A stretch of DNA of 64,000 nt from Reticulitermes lucifugus (Eukaryota > Arthropoda > Insecta > Blattodea > Rhinotermitidae). The notes beneath the pieces are model-generated. The model had not been told where the DNA came from. It was given only the letters and a program-made list of their open reading frames with translations, and ran no database searches. The stretch lies in NCBI GenBank assembly GCA_026260175.1, contig JAKCWW010000014.1, positions 166,284 through 230,283 on the forward strand, read 5' to 3'. The position numbers were made by a program, and so were the translations under genes. Positions 11,430-21,912 of the stretch are shown here, in pieces. How positions within the stretch are numbered: position 1 is the first letter of the stretch; each line of letters starts with the position of its first letter.

Positions 11430-12073
11430 CTATACAGATATCTCTTGTATCTGAACACGCTTCTTTATTGTACCCCCACTGCTGGCAGATGTGGATCTGA
11501 CAGGAGGCACTGGTGTCGAACTGGGGACAACACAGCCCTGCGGGGCAGACTGTCTTGGGGGCGGGGGAGGTTCAGGAATGGACGGACTCTTGGCGACCGT
11601 CGTGTAGGAGGGGGGCGGTTCATGCACCTTGATGACGTGAGCAGTGGGTGTCGGAGAGGACCTGCCAGACGTAGCCTGAGTCTGCTGGGGTTGGTGCGAC
11701 ATGGGGATACCTTCAGAAGAAGCTGAAGACGAGGAGCCTGAAGGAGCTGAGTGTCTCCTACGGTCCCGGTCACGCTGGTAATAGATTCCCGCGAAAATGA
11801 GCATGTTGAGCACCAGAAGAAGACAGCCGACTCCAATCGTGACCCCAAGGGCTGCCGTATAGCTGTAGTAGTGACTCGTGGCCAGTCGCTGAAGAAGTCC
11901 TGCTTCGTCTTCGTCGTCGTCTTCGTCAGAGCGACGCATCAGATCTTCTTCTGAAGTCGAATTAGGGAGACATTCTCTTCCTAGTGGGGCGCCGCTAGGG
12001 TTCCGAGACCCTGTGGTTGTTACTGGGTGCAGCAGTGGAGGTAGCCGAGTATATGACTCTGGCCGGACCACCC
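11430..12073 (-). CDS. Nlg: Neuroligin, last coding exon: stalk, TM, tail
   Basis: The acceptor is GCCACAG at 12080-12074. The exon enters in phase 1 and encodes 213 residues, ending in TAG at 11432-11430. Residues 1-71 are an extracellular stalk with an N-glycosylation sequon (NSTS, 37-40) and an acidic run (SDEDDDEDE, 48-56). Residues about 72-96 form the transmembrane helix (GVTIGVGCLLLVLNMLIF), followed by the basic stop-transfer stretch QRDRDRRRH. The tail of about 115 residues is Ser/Pro-rich, with a PPPSY motif (PPxY type, comparable in place to the tyrosine motif that binds gephyrin in vertebrate neuroligins) and a PPPPPR run. It ends in QEISV. The C-terminus looks like a class II PDZ ligand (I-S-V) rather than the TTRV type of vertebrates; that reading is an inference. 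Confidence 0.95.
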
Positions 12074-12689
12074 CTGTGGCACAAAAGTACATTAGGTGTG
12101 TTATCTTACTCTGAGGACAGAAAAATAAACTGTAAGAGCCCGAAAATAAAGGGCGTAGGAAAATATTTGGAAGTAAAAGGAGAAAGTGCGCGAACAATTT
12201 ATACGACGAACACAGTGCTTTAGTGTTATCATTTTCCTTTTGGGCGTATTCATTACGTTGGCAGGTGTGTTTCATGTACACGACGTTTCGAGAGTTTGCT
12301 GTACTCCGTCTGTTGTTGTGGGCCCGTACTGACATTTGTTCTTACTGATTTTTACTTTAAGATCTCAGTTTATTATATTGATTGTTGACGGGGCTGTGAA
12401 AAGACAAAGTGCATGCGTCAAAAATGACGTTGCTACAGTAACTTCGAGACAAGATTTCTTCTGTTGTCCAATATTGTTGCATTCAGTAAACATTTAAATT
12501 AGAGTTTACAAAATTATTTTTCTGAAACCTCTTTACAATACTGGAGTTTTGAACTTTCGGAGCCACTGGTTTACACAAGTGTCGATGGAAAGGGCGTGAA
12601 TTGCTGAGCTGTGAACTGCCTTCAGCTCTTAACCATTTGTGGCATAATGTGTCAGAAAGGTATGGAAAGTGAGGAAATAATCACAGTAC
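12074..12689. other. Intron between the last two neuroligin exons
   Basis: Ordinary AT-rich intron with consensus ends; no repeat or exon seen. Confidence 0.8.
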
Positions 12690-12836
12690 CTGAGTAGTAG
12701 TGTTCCCCTCGCTCGTGGAAGTGGTGGTGTCTCATGCTCACGTCTTCGTCTCCAGGTTGGTGCAGCTGTGGGATAAGATTCAGCCACACCGCCATCTTGT
12801 GACCTCTGTAGTGGCTCTTCATCTTGGGCTTCAGAG
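12690..12836 (-). CDS. Nlg: Neuroligin exon: end of esterase-like domain
   Basis: The acceptor is GGCAG (before 12836) and the donor CAG/GTACTG (after 12690). Length is 147 bp, phase 1 in and phase 1 out. It encodes ALKPKMKSHYRGHKMAVW then LNLIPQLHQPGDEDV and a His-rich MRHHHFHERGEHYYS. The block KPKMKSHYRGHKMAVWLNLIP is the conserved end of the neuroligin ectodomain, just before the variable stalk. The 616-bp intron to the last exon (12074-12689) is the only short intron in the gene. Confidence 0.95.
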
Positions 12837-13736
12837 CTGCCAACAGGGACAGCAACATTTCAATGTAGGAAAAGTTACGCAAGACTGGATCTTCATGAAC
12901 TACGGCTGAAGAATTCTCTGCCTGATGCCGCGCTCATATTTGAAATATTCACAATAAAATAACAGTGGCTGCACACGAGAAGTGAGGCTCAGACAAAAAA
13001 AAAAATTAGTTTAGCTCAAATGAAAAGTCGTTGGTTTTACTGAATTGGCAGAATACAACTTTGAAACTTGGGATTACATAAATCCAGACAATTCTCACCC
13101 AAGTCTTTAAAACTTAAAAATTTCAATAAAAACTCTGTTCCATGACCTTAGATAAATAGTTGTACTTTAATCTCGATCGTCATTGTGACGTCAACTAGTA
13201 TGCTAAAAGTTACTAAGCAGTACACGTGGACTGAAATTAACATCCATGCTAAATACACGTGTTACACTGCTACCCGAATCAAGAGAAAAGCTCTGGAGCT
13301 GTTTAATGTCTTAAACGACACAAGAAATATATTTCTATCGAATAAGCAGGAGAACAAACTAGCAAAGGCAGTCTGTTGCCACAACACTTATTTGATTTGG
13401 GGACCAGAGGAATACAAGGATATGGCCTTGACATGCAGCTGCTGTTACGAAATTGTTCTGACATTATCCTTTACAGCATCCACTGCAAATAAAAAAGAGA
13501 AGTAGAGGCACGTTTGTAAAAAGAACAACTTCAGACAAACCAAATGTTGAATGGGAGATATCACATCTCATACATTCAGAAATGGTTCTCTGTTTCAGAC
13601 ATGAAAGAGATTCAAAATGATTATTTAATTAGTCAGTCAAGACTTGAAAGAATAGGATTTTTTCGGGTCCCATCTCTGAGGGAATAATGCTTGTATAATC
13701 TGTTTGGCTTGATAAGAACTGTTCGTATTTGAGAGC

Positions 13737-13905
13737 TGCGCTCTTCTGGGATCTTACGCAGCGTAGAATGGCAATTCCGTAACGACGTTGCGGGACAACC
13801 TATCGGTCCCATTTCAAGGGTCTTGGACTGCTTGATCCTTGAAGGTGAGACCGATAAGTTGTCCCGAAACGTCGGTACGGAATTAACATCCCAGAAGAGC
13901 GCAGA
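13737..13905. repeat. Palindromic repeat with CGAAACGTC motif
   Basis: Left arm GCGCTCTTCTGGGATC...GACGTTGCGGGACAAC and right arm GTTGTCCCGAAACGTC...GATGTTAATTCC, ending in CCCAGAAGAGCGC, are reverse complements around a centre near 13820. Each arm carries the GTCCC-GAAAC-GTC block seen in the repeat at 62500-62762. It is probably a fold-back element of the same family. Confidence 0.7.
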
Positions 13906-14714
13906 TCTCATTTACATCGCGTCAGAAGCCTGGAATCTGTTCATATTTAGTGACACAGAATGTTGTCTCAGAGATCCAAGTCTTCTGAGATGTTGATCAA
14001 TAAATGTTGCCGACGTTTCGGAGACGCTTGCCGCATCTATCATTGTGGTCTAAACATTCCAAGACGCAGTAAGTACGTCGGTAATTACTTACAAATCTGC
14101 GCGGGCTCATATCCTAGAAGACTTGAATCTTTATCCACGTCGGTCAATAAGTTAAATGTCGCGTCAAACTTACGTTTGCTTGTGTCAAAAGCGCTGTCCC
14201 TTGAGGTAGTGAATTTTTTGTAACATATCTACTAACTCTAGATGTATTACACTGCTTGGAGTCAGTAATTTTTCAGTGCATTTTAATGTACATGAAAACA
14301 TAAACTACTTTGAAACAAAAGCCGAAGACCTTCGTATGTTATTCCCTAAACTTTACAACATTTCTCTCCGGTATACAGTTTAGAAGATCGGACACGTAGA
14401 AGAGGGCCCATGTCTCTGTTCTGGGATTTTAGATATTTATGTTTATTGACGCATGGCCCTCCATGTGCGTACTGAGTTTTAGCTCAAAATACCGTCTTAA
14501 AGTGCCTTAACAAAGCGTGACCGTTAGGTAGACGGGCGGCGCTGCTGAATTATTAAAGGCGCCATCTAAAAGATTTATCCTATGCGTAGGTAAGGTACTC
14601 TGTATTGTGACAGATTTTCAGGTCAGGGAGAAAGGGACTGATCGTCACAGAGCCTGTTTGTTACGTGGTTTAGATTTCTGTTACTAGATGTCGACAACTG
14701 TGAAGACGAGATGT

Positions 14715-14810
14715 GCGCTCTTCTGGGATATTACACAGCGTCGAGTGGTAATCCTTTACAGACGTTTCGGGACAACGTATCAGTCCCATCTTTAAGGGCC
14801 AAGGAGTCCA
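14715..14810 (-). repeat. Half copy of the palindromic repeat family
   Basis: GCGCTCTTCTGGGATATTACACAGCG, GACGTTTCGGGACA and CAGTCCCATC follow in the same order as in the left arms at 13737 and 62500. The inverted right arm is missing. On the minus strand the stem GGGAC/GTCCC is intact, followed by GAAACGTC. Confidence 0.65.
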
Positions 14811-17630
14811 AGAAGAAAGCCTTTTTTCTGCCAACTATTCTGACCAACAGTTGGCAGAATGACGCAAGAAACAGAAAAGAAGCCGACCAAGCCCAAATGT
14901 CAAATTTAAAAATTTCAGCGCGTCAGGACATCCAGAAAACGCCTAGCAGAAAGCGCAACAATGGCTATCTAAAGTCAGAAAGACGACTGCTAACACTGCT
15001 GCTGCGTTATTTGTCCGCAGTTACTGGGACTGGTATTGACCGGTGTACATTTTAGCTAGTCATGAATTAAAGATTAAGAATAAGTGTTCGGGGAGATGGA
15101 AACGGGAAGACGTTCTTTTGAAAACATAACTGGAAGAGAACACCAGAAGGAAATAACATCAGATTGAGGGGCAGTCGGAGAATTCACATCACGACACACA
15201 GCGGTCGGACCGAATTGCTGAAGCCTGTAGGTGACCACGGCGCAACAACTCCATGTGTATCGGAAGAGAAAGCCGGTAACATTGGCAACCCGTCGGACTG
15301 GGACACTCAACGGGACGTATAACCGCAGGCGCACCGTATGAACACCAAATACGAAACAAGACGAGATGACGCATTTAAAAGAAAAATAAAGGTAAGAGCA
15401 GGGTAGTGAAATGAGTCACCAGACTTGCAATGACTCAAGACATGAACTACCACTATAAGTGCCAGAAGAGAAGCCTGAATTCACCGATCCGATACTAAAG
15501 TAGCCCAGTCCGTCACAAGAATGGAATCGGAGAGATCAGATCACATAAATGCCAATGAAATACAGGCAACATTTTTCACGGAGTCAGGATTATTCAACAA
15601 CATCAACTAAAATCCGATCAAATGACTATCATACTCTGCGCGTGACTAATACAACTTGCATTTTATATTGTTCATACCGCGCATTGTCGCTAATCAAATC
15701 ACACAATATTCAGGCCAATAAAATGCTCTCTATTTTTTCAGATAGTCTCCAAGACAGAAGGTAGCAGAACAAAACGATGTCTAGAACGACAGAATTAAAT
15801 ACTGCGGGTGTTAAAACGGCCATTATACACAAAAATAACTGCAACAATGCAATGGACCTAAAATATGTTTCACGTTCCTTTCTCTTCGGACCTGATGCAA
15901 AGAGCTGTGTGCAGGGTACTATTTTTATTAACTCTATACTGTACATTTCAGATTTCGGGCATGCAAGAAATTCTACCAGAGAGCCTTGAAGTTACTCTGG
16001 ATTGAAAATGTTGTAGAATGAAAAAGGCGGTTAATCCCGTCGTCCGACTAGCTACTCCTCTTAGGCTGATGTAGTAAGGCCCGACGTGTAACTGTGACAG
16101 TTAATCCGGTAGGGGCCTGTTACCGCGTAACTGTAACCAAACTTAACTGAACCGACAACTGACTCCAACACAGAGAAGTAATTATTTCAAAATATTATTT
16201 TACATGAAAACTCACTCCTGCATATTCATCGCCTAATTCAAGTGTTCGCAGTTATAAACACGATGAAGATAGTGTGAAGTGCAGTGAATAGGCCCCACCA
16301 GGACCTTAACGTCGAGCAGACGGCGTGGGTATAAAGTCACATATTGCTAACTACTTAAAGCTGCAGTAACATTAAGTAACACTGCATTTAGCCACATATT
16401 GTTTGCTTCCCATGATTCTCACAATAAATACCAATTAATTCTCCAAACAACATTAACCTACTGGTCTTTGTAATAGGCACAGACTGCACTCTGAGGTAGT
16501 AACTGAAGCTTTATGTAGGTGCATAATTTAGATGAACGTCAGTCTTCAAAGGGTTAATTCAATATTAGTTCTACGTGAGTGGTGTCAAGTGAATAATTAG
16601 TTCGATCAAGTTTCGATTAAGAAGGTACTCTGTGTACATATACATAAACACGATAGGTCTATAAGTTGTATAGAGCATTCCCAAACCTGTAAGTCTAGAG
16701 AAAATGCCCAAATTACTACTTAAATAATTTGATTTTTCTTCAGTAGCCATACACTAAAATTACAACATACAGTTTATTTGATTATAGATGCTGTAAATTG
16801 TTCTTGAAATCAGATTTATAGCAGAAACACACGTAGCTGGAGGGCTGGCATTAAAGGTAGACTACGTTTTTGTTATCCTTATCGGTACATGTAGACTGAC
16901 AGGCTTCAGAATGAACGAGCATCTACTTTTGTTTTAGAAACTTTAATCAAAAGTGAAAACATCGAGATGTCGTCGCCTGTAATTAAGTTTTGTAGGATTC
17001 AACATAATTTATACGTCTTCGTATGTAGTGCTACACACACCGTTAAGAATTCTGCTATGATATAAGGCTGCGTATTTTTAAAATCTTTAAGTTTAGATGA
17101 ATCTATCATGCAACAGATTTAAAAAACAGCGATAATATATTGATTATTGAAAGAGTTCAAACTGGAACACACGAAAGGGACCGTTCCAGTGACAAGAACA
17201 TAAGAGTGTGTTATATATATGGGTTACGAAACCATGTGACATAGGACAAAAGGAGGAAAGTCGAAGAAATAAATTGTGGAGAACAATGTCGACAGCAATA
17301 CTCAAATCAAAATACGTAAACAGAATCAGTTTGTTCTTAAGTACTAGCCGAAGAAAACAGTCTTAAGGTAAATAACACAATTAATTGTAATGGAACGAAG
17401 CTTATTTAAGTCACGCTGAGAAGGATTACTTAGAGAAGATAAGTGATCACGAATGACGAAGTAAGACGTCTGTAAAAACCATTAAGTATCGAAATGCGTC
17501 TGTAATTGCCAACAGTGGTACCTTTCAAATACAGGGACAAGAAACGTATCTACAGTTGCACTGAGTAGAAACAGGACTTAAAGAAGAAACAGAGAAGTGA
17601 GACCGCACCTTAATGAAGAAGGATGGAATT

Positions 17631-17696
17631 CCATAAATACCGGCACACTTTGATGGTTTAAATCCATGAATACCGGCACACTTTGATGGTTTAAAA
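17631..17696. repeat. 33-bp tandem duplication
   Basis: CCATAAATACCGGCACACTT and CCATGAATACCGGCACACTT begin two adjacent units of 33 bp (17631 and 17664), nearly identical to each other, suggesting a recent local duplication. Confidence 0.85.
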
Positions 17697-18684
17697 CGCT
17701 TTACAGCTCTGCGGACATAAGAGCCAGAGTTAGGGGGCGTAGGTGATAAAATTAATAATAAATAAAGAGAAATATGGGAACAGATATGATAATGGTGGAT
17801 GTAAAATGAATAGATAAAACAATTATAACTTCTCACTCCTTTTTGATCAAAAATATAGTACCAGATAATACACTGCCACAGAAATGTACGTGTTTTAAGC
17901 ATTTACAGTTTCAGCTGACTAGACCTGCAAAGCATGAAGCTTAGTCGATCAATAAATCATCGTCGAATCACATATATCAGGAAATAGATATAAAATCTGA
18001 CAGACAGAGGCGGCATATCAAAGACCTCAATTCGATAACACCTGGTTAATGACGCTACCAACCATACGTATTGTAGAAAAACCCGTGTAGATATTTTGTT
18101 ATATAATCCGTAAAGCTGTCACATGTCTCGGCTATCGGCTTGTGAATTTTGCCACTGACAACAGCGGACGTATTTGACTGCTCTCTGGATCCGAGGGCTT
18201 GACATAACACTCGCCTCGCTGTTCTGTTGTTGCTATTCTTTCGCTGTAACCCTTTATCCTCGCCACATCGACACCGGTGTCGCGCGCAGTGATAATTCTG
18301 CCAGTGACGCCATTGCAACGAATTGATTGCCTGCGAGAGATGACCACACCACATAACTTTGGGCCGGTAGAGCGAGCCGCTGCCGGTACGCTCTGGACTT
18401 GAGGGCCACGACCTATTAGAAACGGTGGGAAGGGTGGGCTAGGGGAGTGATGGTCGATATTATTATGACAGTGTAACTTGAATGTAAAGGTGAAATTGTG
18501 AGATGGTGTTATGACAGCTACTGTGCAGCGAAGGCTAGCAGTAATTATACAGTAATATATACAATGCACTGATATATTTTTATGCAGGTTTTTATAACAC
18601 CATGGCGACGCTTTTAAATGCGGTTTTTTTTCTATGGCTCGACAGCCCTATATGGGCCTGGGCCTCCTCGTTTCGTCGAGGTTT

Positions 18685-18873
18685 NNNNNNNNNNNNNNNN
18701 NNNNNNNNNNNNNNNNNNNNNNNNNNNNNNNNNNNNNNNNNNNNNNNNNNNNNNNNNNNNNNNNNNNNNNNNNNNNNNNNNNNNNNNNNNNNNNNNNNNN
18801 NNNNNNNNNNNNNNNNNNNNNNNNNNNNNNNNNNNNNNNNNNNNNNNNNNNNNNNNNNNNNNNNNNNNNNNNN
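18685..18873. other. Assembly gap (189 N)
   Basis: A run of N. The right flank is the head of a tRNA-derived SINE on the minus strand, and the left flank looks like a repeat tail, so the missing bases are probably mostly repeat sequence. Open frames spanning the gap are artefacts. Confidence 0.95.
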
Positions 18874-18925
18874 GTAAGCGAGCGGCCGAAGACCCACGCC
18901 TTAGACCGCACGGCCACTGGGATCG
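18874..18925 (-). mobile_element. SINE head adjoining the gap (family D)
   Basis: The minus strand reads GTGGCCGTGCGGTCTAAGG then CGTGGGTCTTCGGCCGCTCG, which has the shape of a tRNA-like A-box region of a SINE distinct from families A-C. The B box would fall in the gap. Confidence 0.45.
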
Positions 18926-19344
18926 GCTTTAAATGTGGTTATATAAGCTTAAAACTAATTGCACCTACGCAATGTTTGTAATTTTTCATATAGAGAAACG
19001 TATTAACTTGTAACATTTATACTAAAGTTCCACATTGAATTTCACGTACTGGGTTACCGGTAAGAAAGGGTGCTCACTTTTCGAAGACGTGTTATCACAT
19101 GGTATTTCAGGGTCCTGCACTAAGCTGCAAAGTATTGCGTCCAGCTCAAAAGTTCGCGCGACAAATATTTACTCCTGTTTACGAAGGTGGGGTAAAATTC
19201 AGCTGAACGACGTTCATATAAAACGTTATGAAAATCCATGAACTGACTGCAATGTTTTAGGGGTGGGACAGACAAATGTTCTAGTGCAACCAACTGGTAT
19301 CATAAACAGTAATGTGGTCACGTGTGGTGTTACAAGAACTTGCA

Positions 19345-19670
19345 GATGCTGAGGTACAGTTCAGTGAGTGCCTGTCTCGTAAATGTACCAGATGGTTACG
19401 TGCAATGTAACAAGAACTTACAGATGCTGCCGGTGTCTTTAGGTTTCTCATCTGGTCACATGCACAGTAACGAGAACTCACCGATGCTGAGGTACAGTTC
19501 AGTGAGTGCCTGTCTCGTAAATGTACCAGATGGTTACGTACATTGTAACAACAACTTACAGATGCTGCCGGTGTCTTTAGGTTTCCCATCTGGTCACATG
19601 CACAGTAACGAGAACTCACCGATGCTGAGGTACAGCTGGCTGCCGGTCTCGTAAGTATCCCAGTTGAGTC
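19345..19670 (-). repeat. 138-bp tandem repeat copying a splice donor
   Basis: Units start at 19345, 19483 and 19621 (period exactly 138 bp). The third is the 3' end of the neuroligin exon 19620-19738 with its donor. On the minus strand CTGTACCTCAGCATCGGTGAG at the true exon end is repeated at the second unit with the same GGTGAGTTCTCG donor. Within each unit a second related segment (GGCAGCATCTGTAAGTT) gives a further GT. The intron therefore contains at least one perfect decoy of the real donor close downstream. Confidence 0.85.
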
Positions 19671-19738
19671 CTCTATACCTCGTCTTCTCTTTCACCGTCC
19701 CGTAGTCCGTCTTCTGCACTCGCGGTTCATTCGGATCC
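19620..19738 (-). CDS. Nlg: Neuroligin exon: DPNEP block
   Basis: The acceptor is TTGACAG before 19738 and the donor CATCG/GTGAGT after 19620. Length is 119 bp, phase 2 in and phase 1 out. It encodes DPNEPRVQKTDYGTVKEK then TRYRGLNWDTYETGSQLYLSI, a highly conserved neuroligin segment near the end of the esterase-like fold (FxRTGDPNEP...Y.TGxxxYLxI in the family). The downstream intron begins with tandem copies of this exon's 3' end. Confidence 0.95.
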
Positions 19739-20054
19739 CTGTCAACAATAACACAGGTTACCTGTCTGAATACCGTAACTCCGCAGTACGCAGTAAGGCG
19801 TGGAGAACAGAGTGGCCCCAGCTTTATGATGTGTAAGAACTATGCATCCAACGGATTTCGTTACGTCATATGGAATAACTACAGTTGGCAGGTCATGTAG
19901 ACTAACTGAAACTGACAAATCACGCAGAACTGTTGAAGTTGCTGGATCATGGTAGATTACGGAGACTTCTGATATTGGCAGATCATGTAGAGTAAACTGT
20001 CTGGCAAGTATCGTATACTAACTGAAGTTGGCGAACATGTAGAGTAAATTAAGT

Positions 20055-20290
20055 TGGCAAGTTTATTTATTTATTTGTGCCTTATGTGGCCAGCTGTCAG
20101 CATCTCAGCATTACAGCATCGAGTGTTAAGCTGCTTACTGCAAAATGCTTTGGAAGGTATTTGACCTAACTGGTTACTCTGCCAGCATTTGCCTGAAGGG
20201 GCTGACAGAAACCAAAAAATTCTCAGTCAGGATAGTCGGTGTCCCGTCCGAGTTTCGAACTAGAAGCCGACAGAACACAAGTACGCCCAT
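20055..20290 (-). mobile_element. SINE family C-like fragment
   Basis: The blocks GCATTTGCCTGAAGGGGCTGA, AGGATAGTCGGTGTC and CGAGTTTCGAACTAG match the order in 62340-62490. The B-box-like complement (TTTCGAACT) sits at the right, so the SINE runs on the minus strand. Strongly diverged. Confidence 0.4.
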
Positions 20291-21119
20291 TAATGCTCAC
20301 ATTTTGAAGTAACTCGTTCGGTGGTGGCAGGGCATGTCAGATTGACGGGAACTGGGAAGTTATTGCACACCGACAGAATTCCGCTTTTGCAAACAGAATT
20401 GTCACGTATTGCCTGAGATTAAGATGTTAGGAAAGAACGAAGTCTTCACACTGACGTACAAACTCACAGTATCACAGCTCACTTCATGCGTGGCGTTGAA
20501 ACTGATACTTCACAGACGCAAGGTTAAGAGTTGGAATTAAATGTGCTGGAACTTGCAGAAATTTTGGTACTCTAGGCAACGAACAAATTTTTCCCTCCAA
20601 AGTAAAGCTGTGAGTGGTAATAACTCGTGCAACTTGTCTAGGAAGCGCTGCGAGGGAATGGCGCAGAGTGAAAGTTCTCATAAAGTTGCACAAGTAGTTC
20701 GCATCCTGTGTGTGTTGCTTCGGTGTGCCTAATCCTACTCGCATTCACAACCCAATAACTGAATGTCAACAAGAAGTTCTGCGAAGAAACCATAAAACCA
20801 TATGTCTTCTTAAAACGCGTCCTTTTACACAGTAAAGATCGCTGTAATTAATACCTAAGAAATACTGTGAAAGATTTCTGCGAATAAAAATTTGCCATCC
20901 AATACATATTTTCGTGGTGCCAAAGTTCATAAATTTTATAACTTTTGTCACTGACATTTTGTACAAAACTGGATGCGCGTTTATGACATCTCCATACGAA
21001 ATATCACATGGCTAGGCAGAAGGATAAGAAAGGTACAGATACCAGTAAGTTGCGTAGTAATGCATCTACATATTATACAGACATATCTCTTTTAAATTCT
21101 ATCGCTATACGAGATTTCA

Positions 21120-21366
21120 TAAAAAGGGCAAGAATGAGATGGGCAGGGCATGTACAAAGAATGCCAGAAGAAAGAGTGGTAAAGAAAATTTTCACTGGAC
21201 AACCAGGGGGCAGCAGGAGGAAGGGAAGGCTCAGACTGAGATGGGTGGACGATCTGGAGGAAGATCTGAAGAAAATAGGAGTAAGAGGATGGAGAAGGAT
21301 GGCGGAGGAGCAGGCTATTGCAGAGGTCCAGGCCCTTCAAGGGCTGTAGCACCGCAGATGATGATG
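21120..21366 (+). mobile_element. 5'-truncated LINE with perfect 13-bp TSD
   Basis: The fragment is flanked by ATACGAGATTTCA at 21107-21119 and 21367-21379. It encodes the C-terminal end of a non-LTR retrotransposon protein (RARMRWAGHVQRM, RRKGRLRLRWVDDLEEDL and KKIGVRGWRRMA), followed by GGGCTGTAGCACC and a (GAT)n tail. Short length, 5' truncation, intact frame and a perfect TSD indicate a fairly recent target-primed insertion. Confidence 0.9.
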
Positions 21367-21875
21367 ATACGAGATTTCAATACCCCACAACCAGTAGCAT
21401 TATTGCTACTCAGGATATCCGTAATTGTAGTACTATTCAAGAGAGGAAAATTAGGGACTTCGAAGTTGGTTAGTTTTCAATGATGTGATGGCGTTACAGG
21501 CTTGGGTGTAAATACACAGAAAATTACTACGGGCGTAGACAAGAGCACAAGCACGCGCTAGAACACACGCATGTCCATCAACACTGCTGTACAAATTGTA
21601 TTATAAAACAAGCAAAGCACTCACAACGTACAACAGACAGCTAAACGACAAACGATCTTTCATGACATGGCACGCAAGAAGCGAGCCTGCCTTGTGCGCA
21701 TTTTCTAAACTTGACATCATACTTGTTTTCTTAAAGATGCAGTGTGTTTCAAATCTCGCAAGGTACTTTCAGTTCATAGCGAAGTAGGCTACTAGTCGTA
21801 TGGTATGGGCACGTCGCTGTCCGTCTTAATAACCTATGAATCAAATCACGGAATGTGCCAGAGTATTTATGTGTG

Positions 21876-21912
21876 CATTATTATTATTATTATTATTATT
21901 ATCATCATCATC
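21876..21912. repeat. (ATT)n/(ATC)n microsatellite
   Basis: ATT units passing into ATC units. Confidence 0.9.

Larger units (their letters stand above)
12837..19619. other. Neuroligin intron (6.8 kb)
   Basis: Contains the palindromic repeat at 13737-13905, a half copy of it at 14715-14810, a short tandem duplication at 17631-17696, the assembly gap with its flanking SINE, and the tandem repeat adjoining the next exon. The remaining sequence is AT-rich without exons that could be recognised. A 145-codon open frame at 18132-18569 has no recognisable domain. Confidence 0.7.

Noticed and set aside
11391-11954. Plus-strand and alternate-frame ORFs over the neuroligin last exon
   Set aside because: Arg/Pro/Leu-rich shadows of a GC-rich coding exon.
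18592-18981. ORFs of about 90-115 codons across 18685-18873
   Set aside because: They are open only because they cross a run of N.
21008-21119. N-terminal part of the 113-codon LINE ORF
   Set aside because: The TSD shows the LINE starts at 21120; the upstream codons are ordinary intron sequence.
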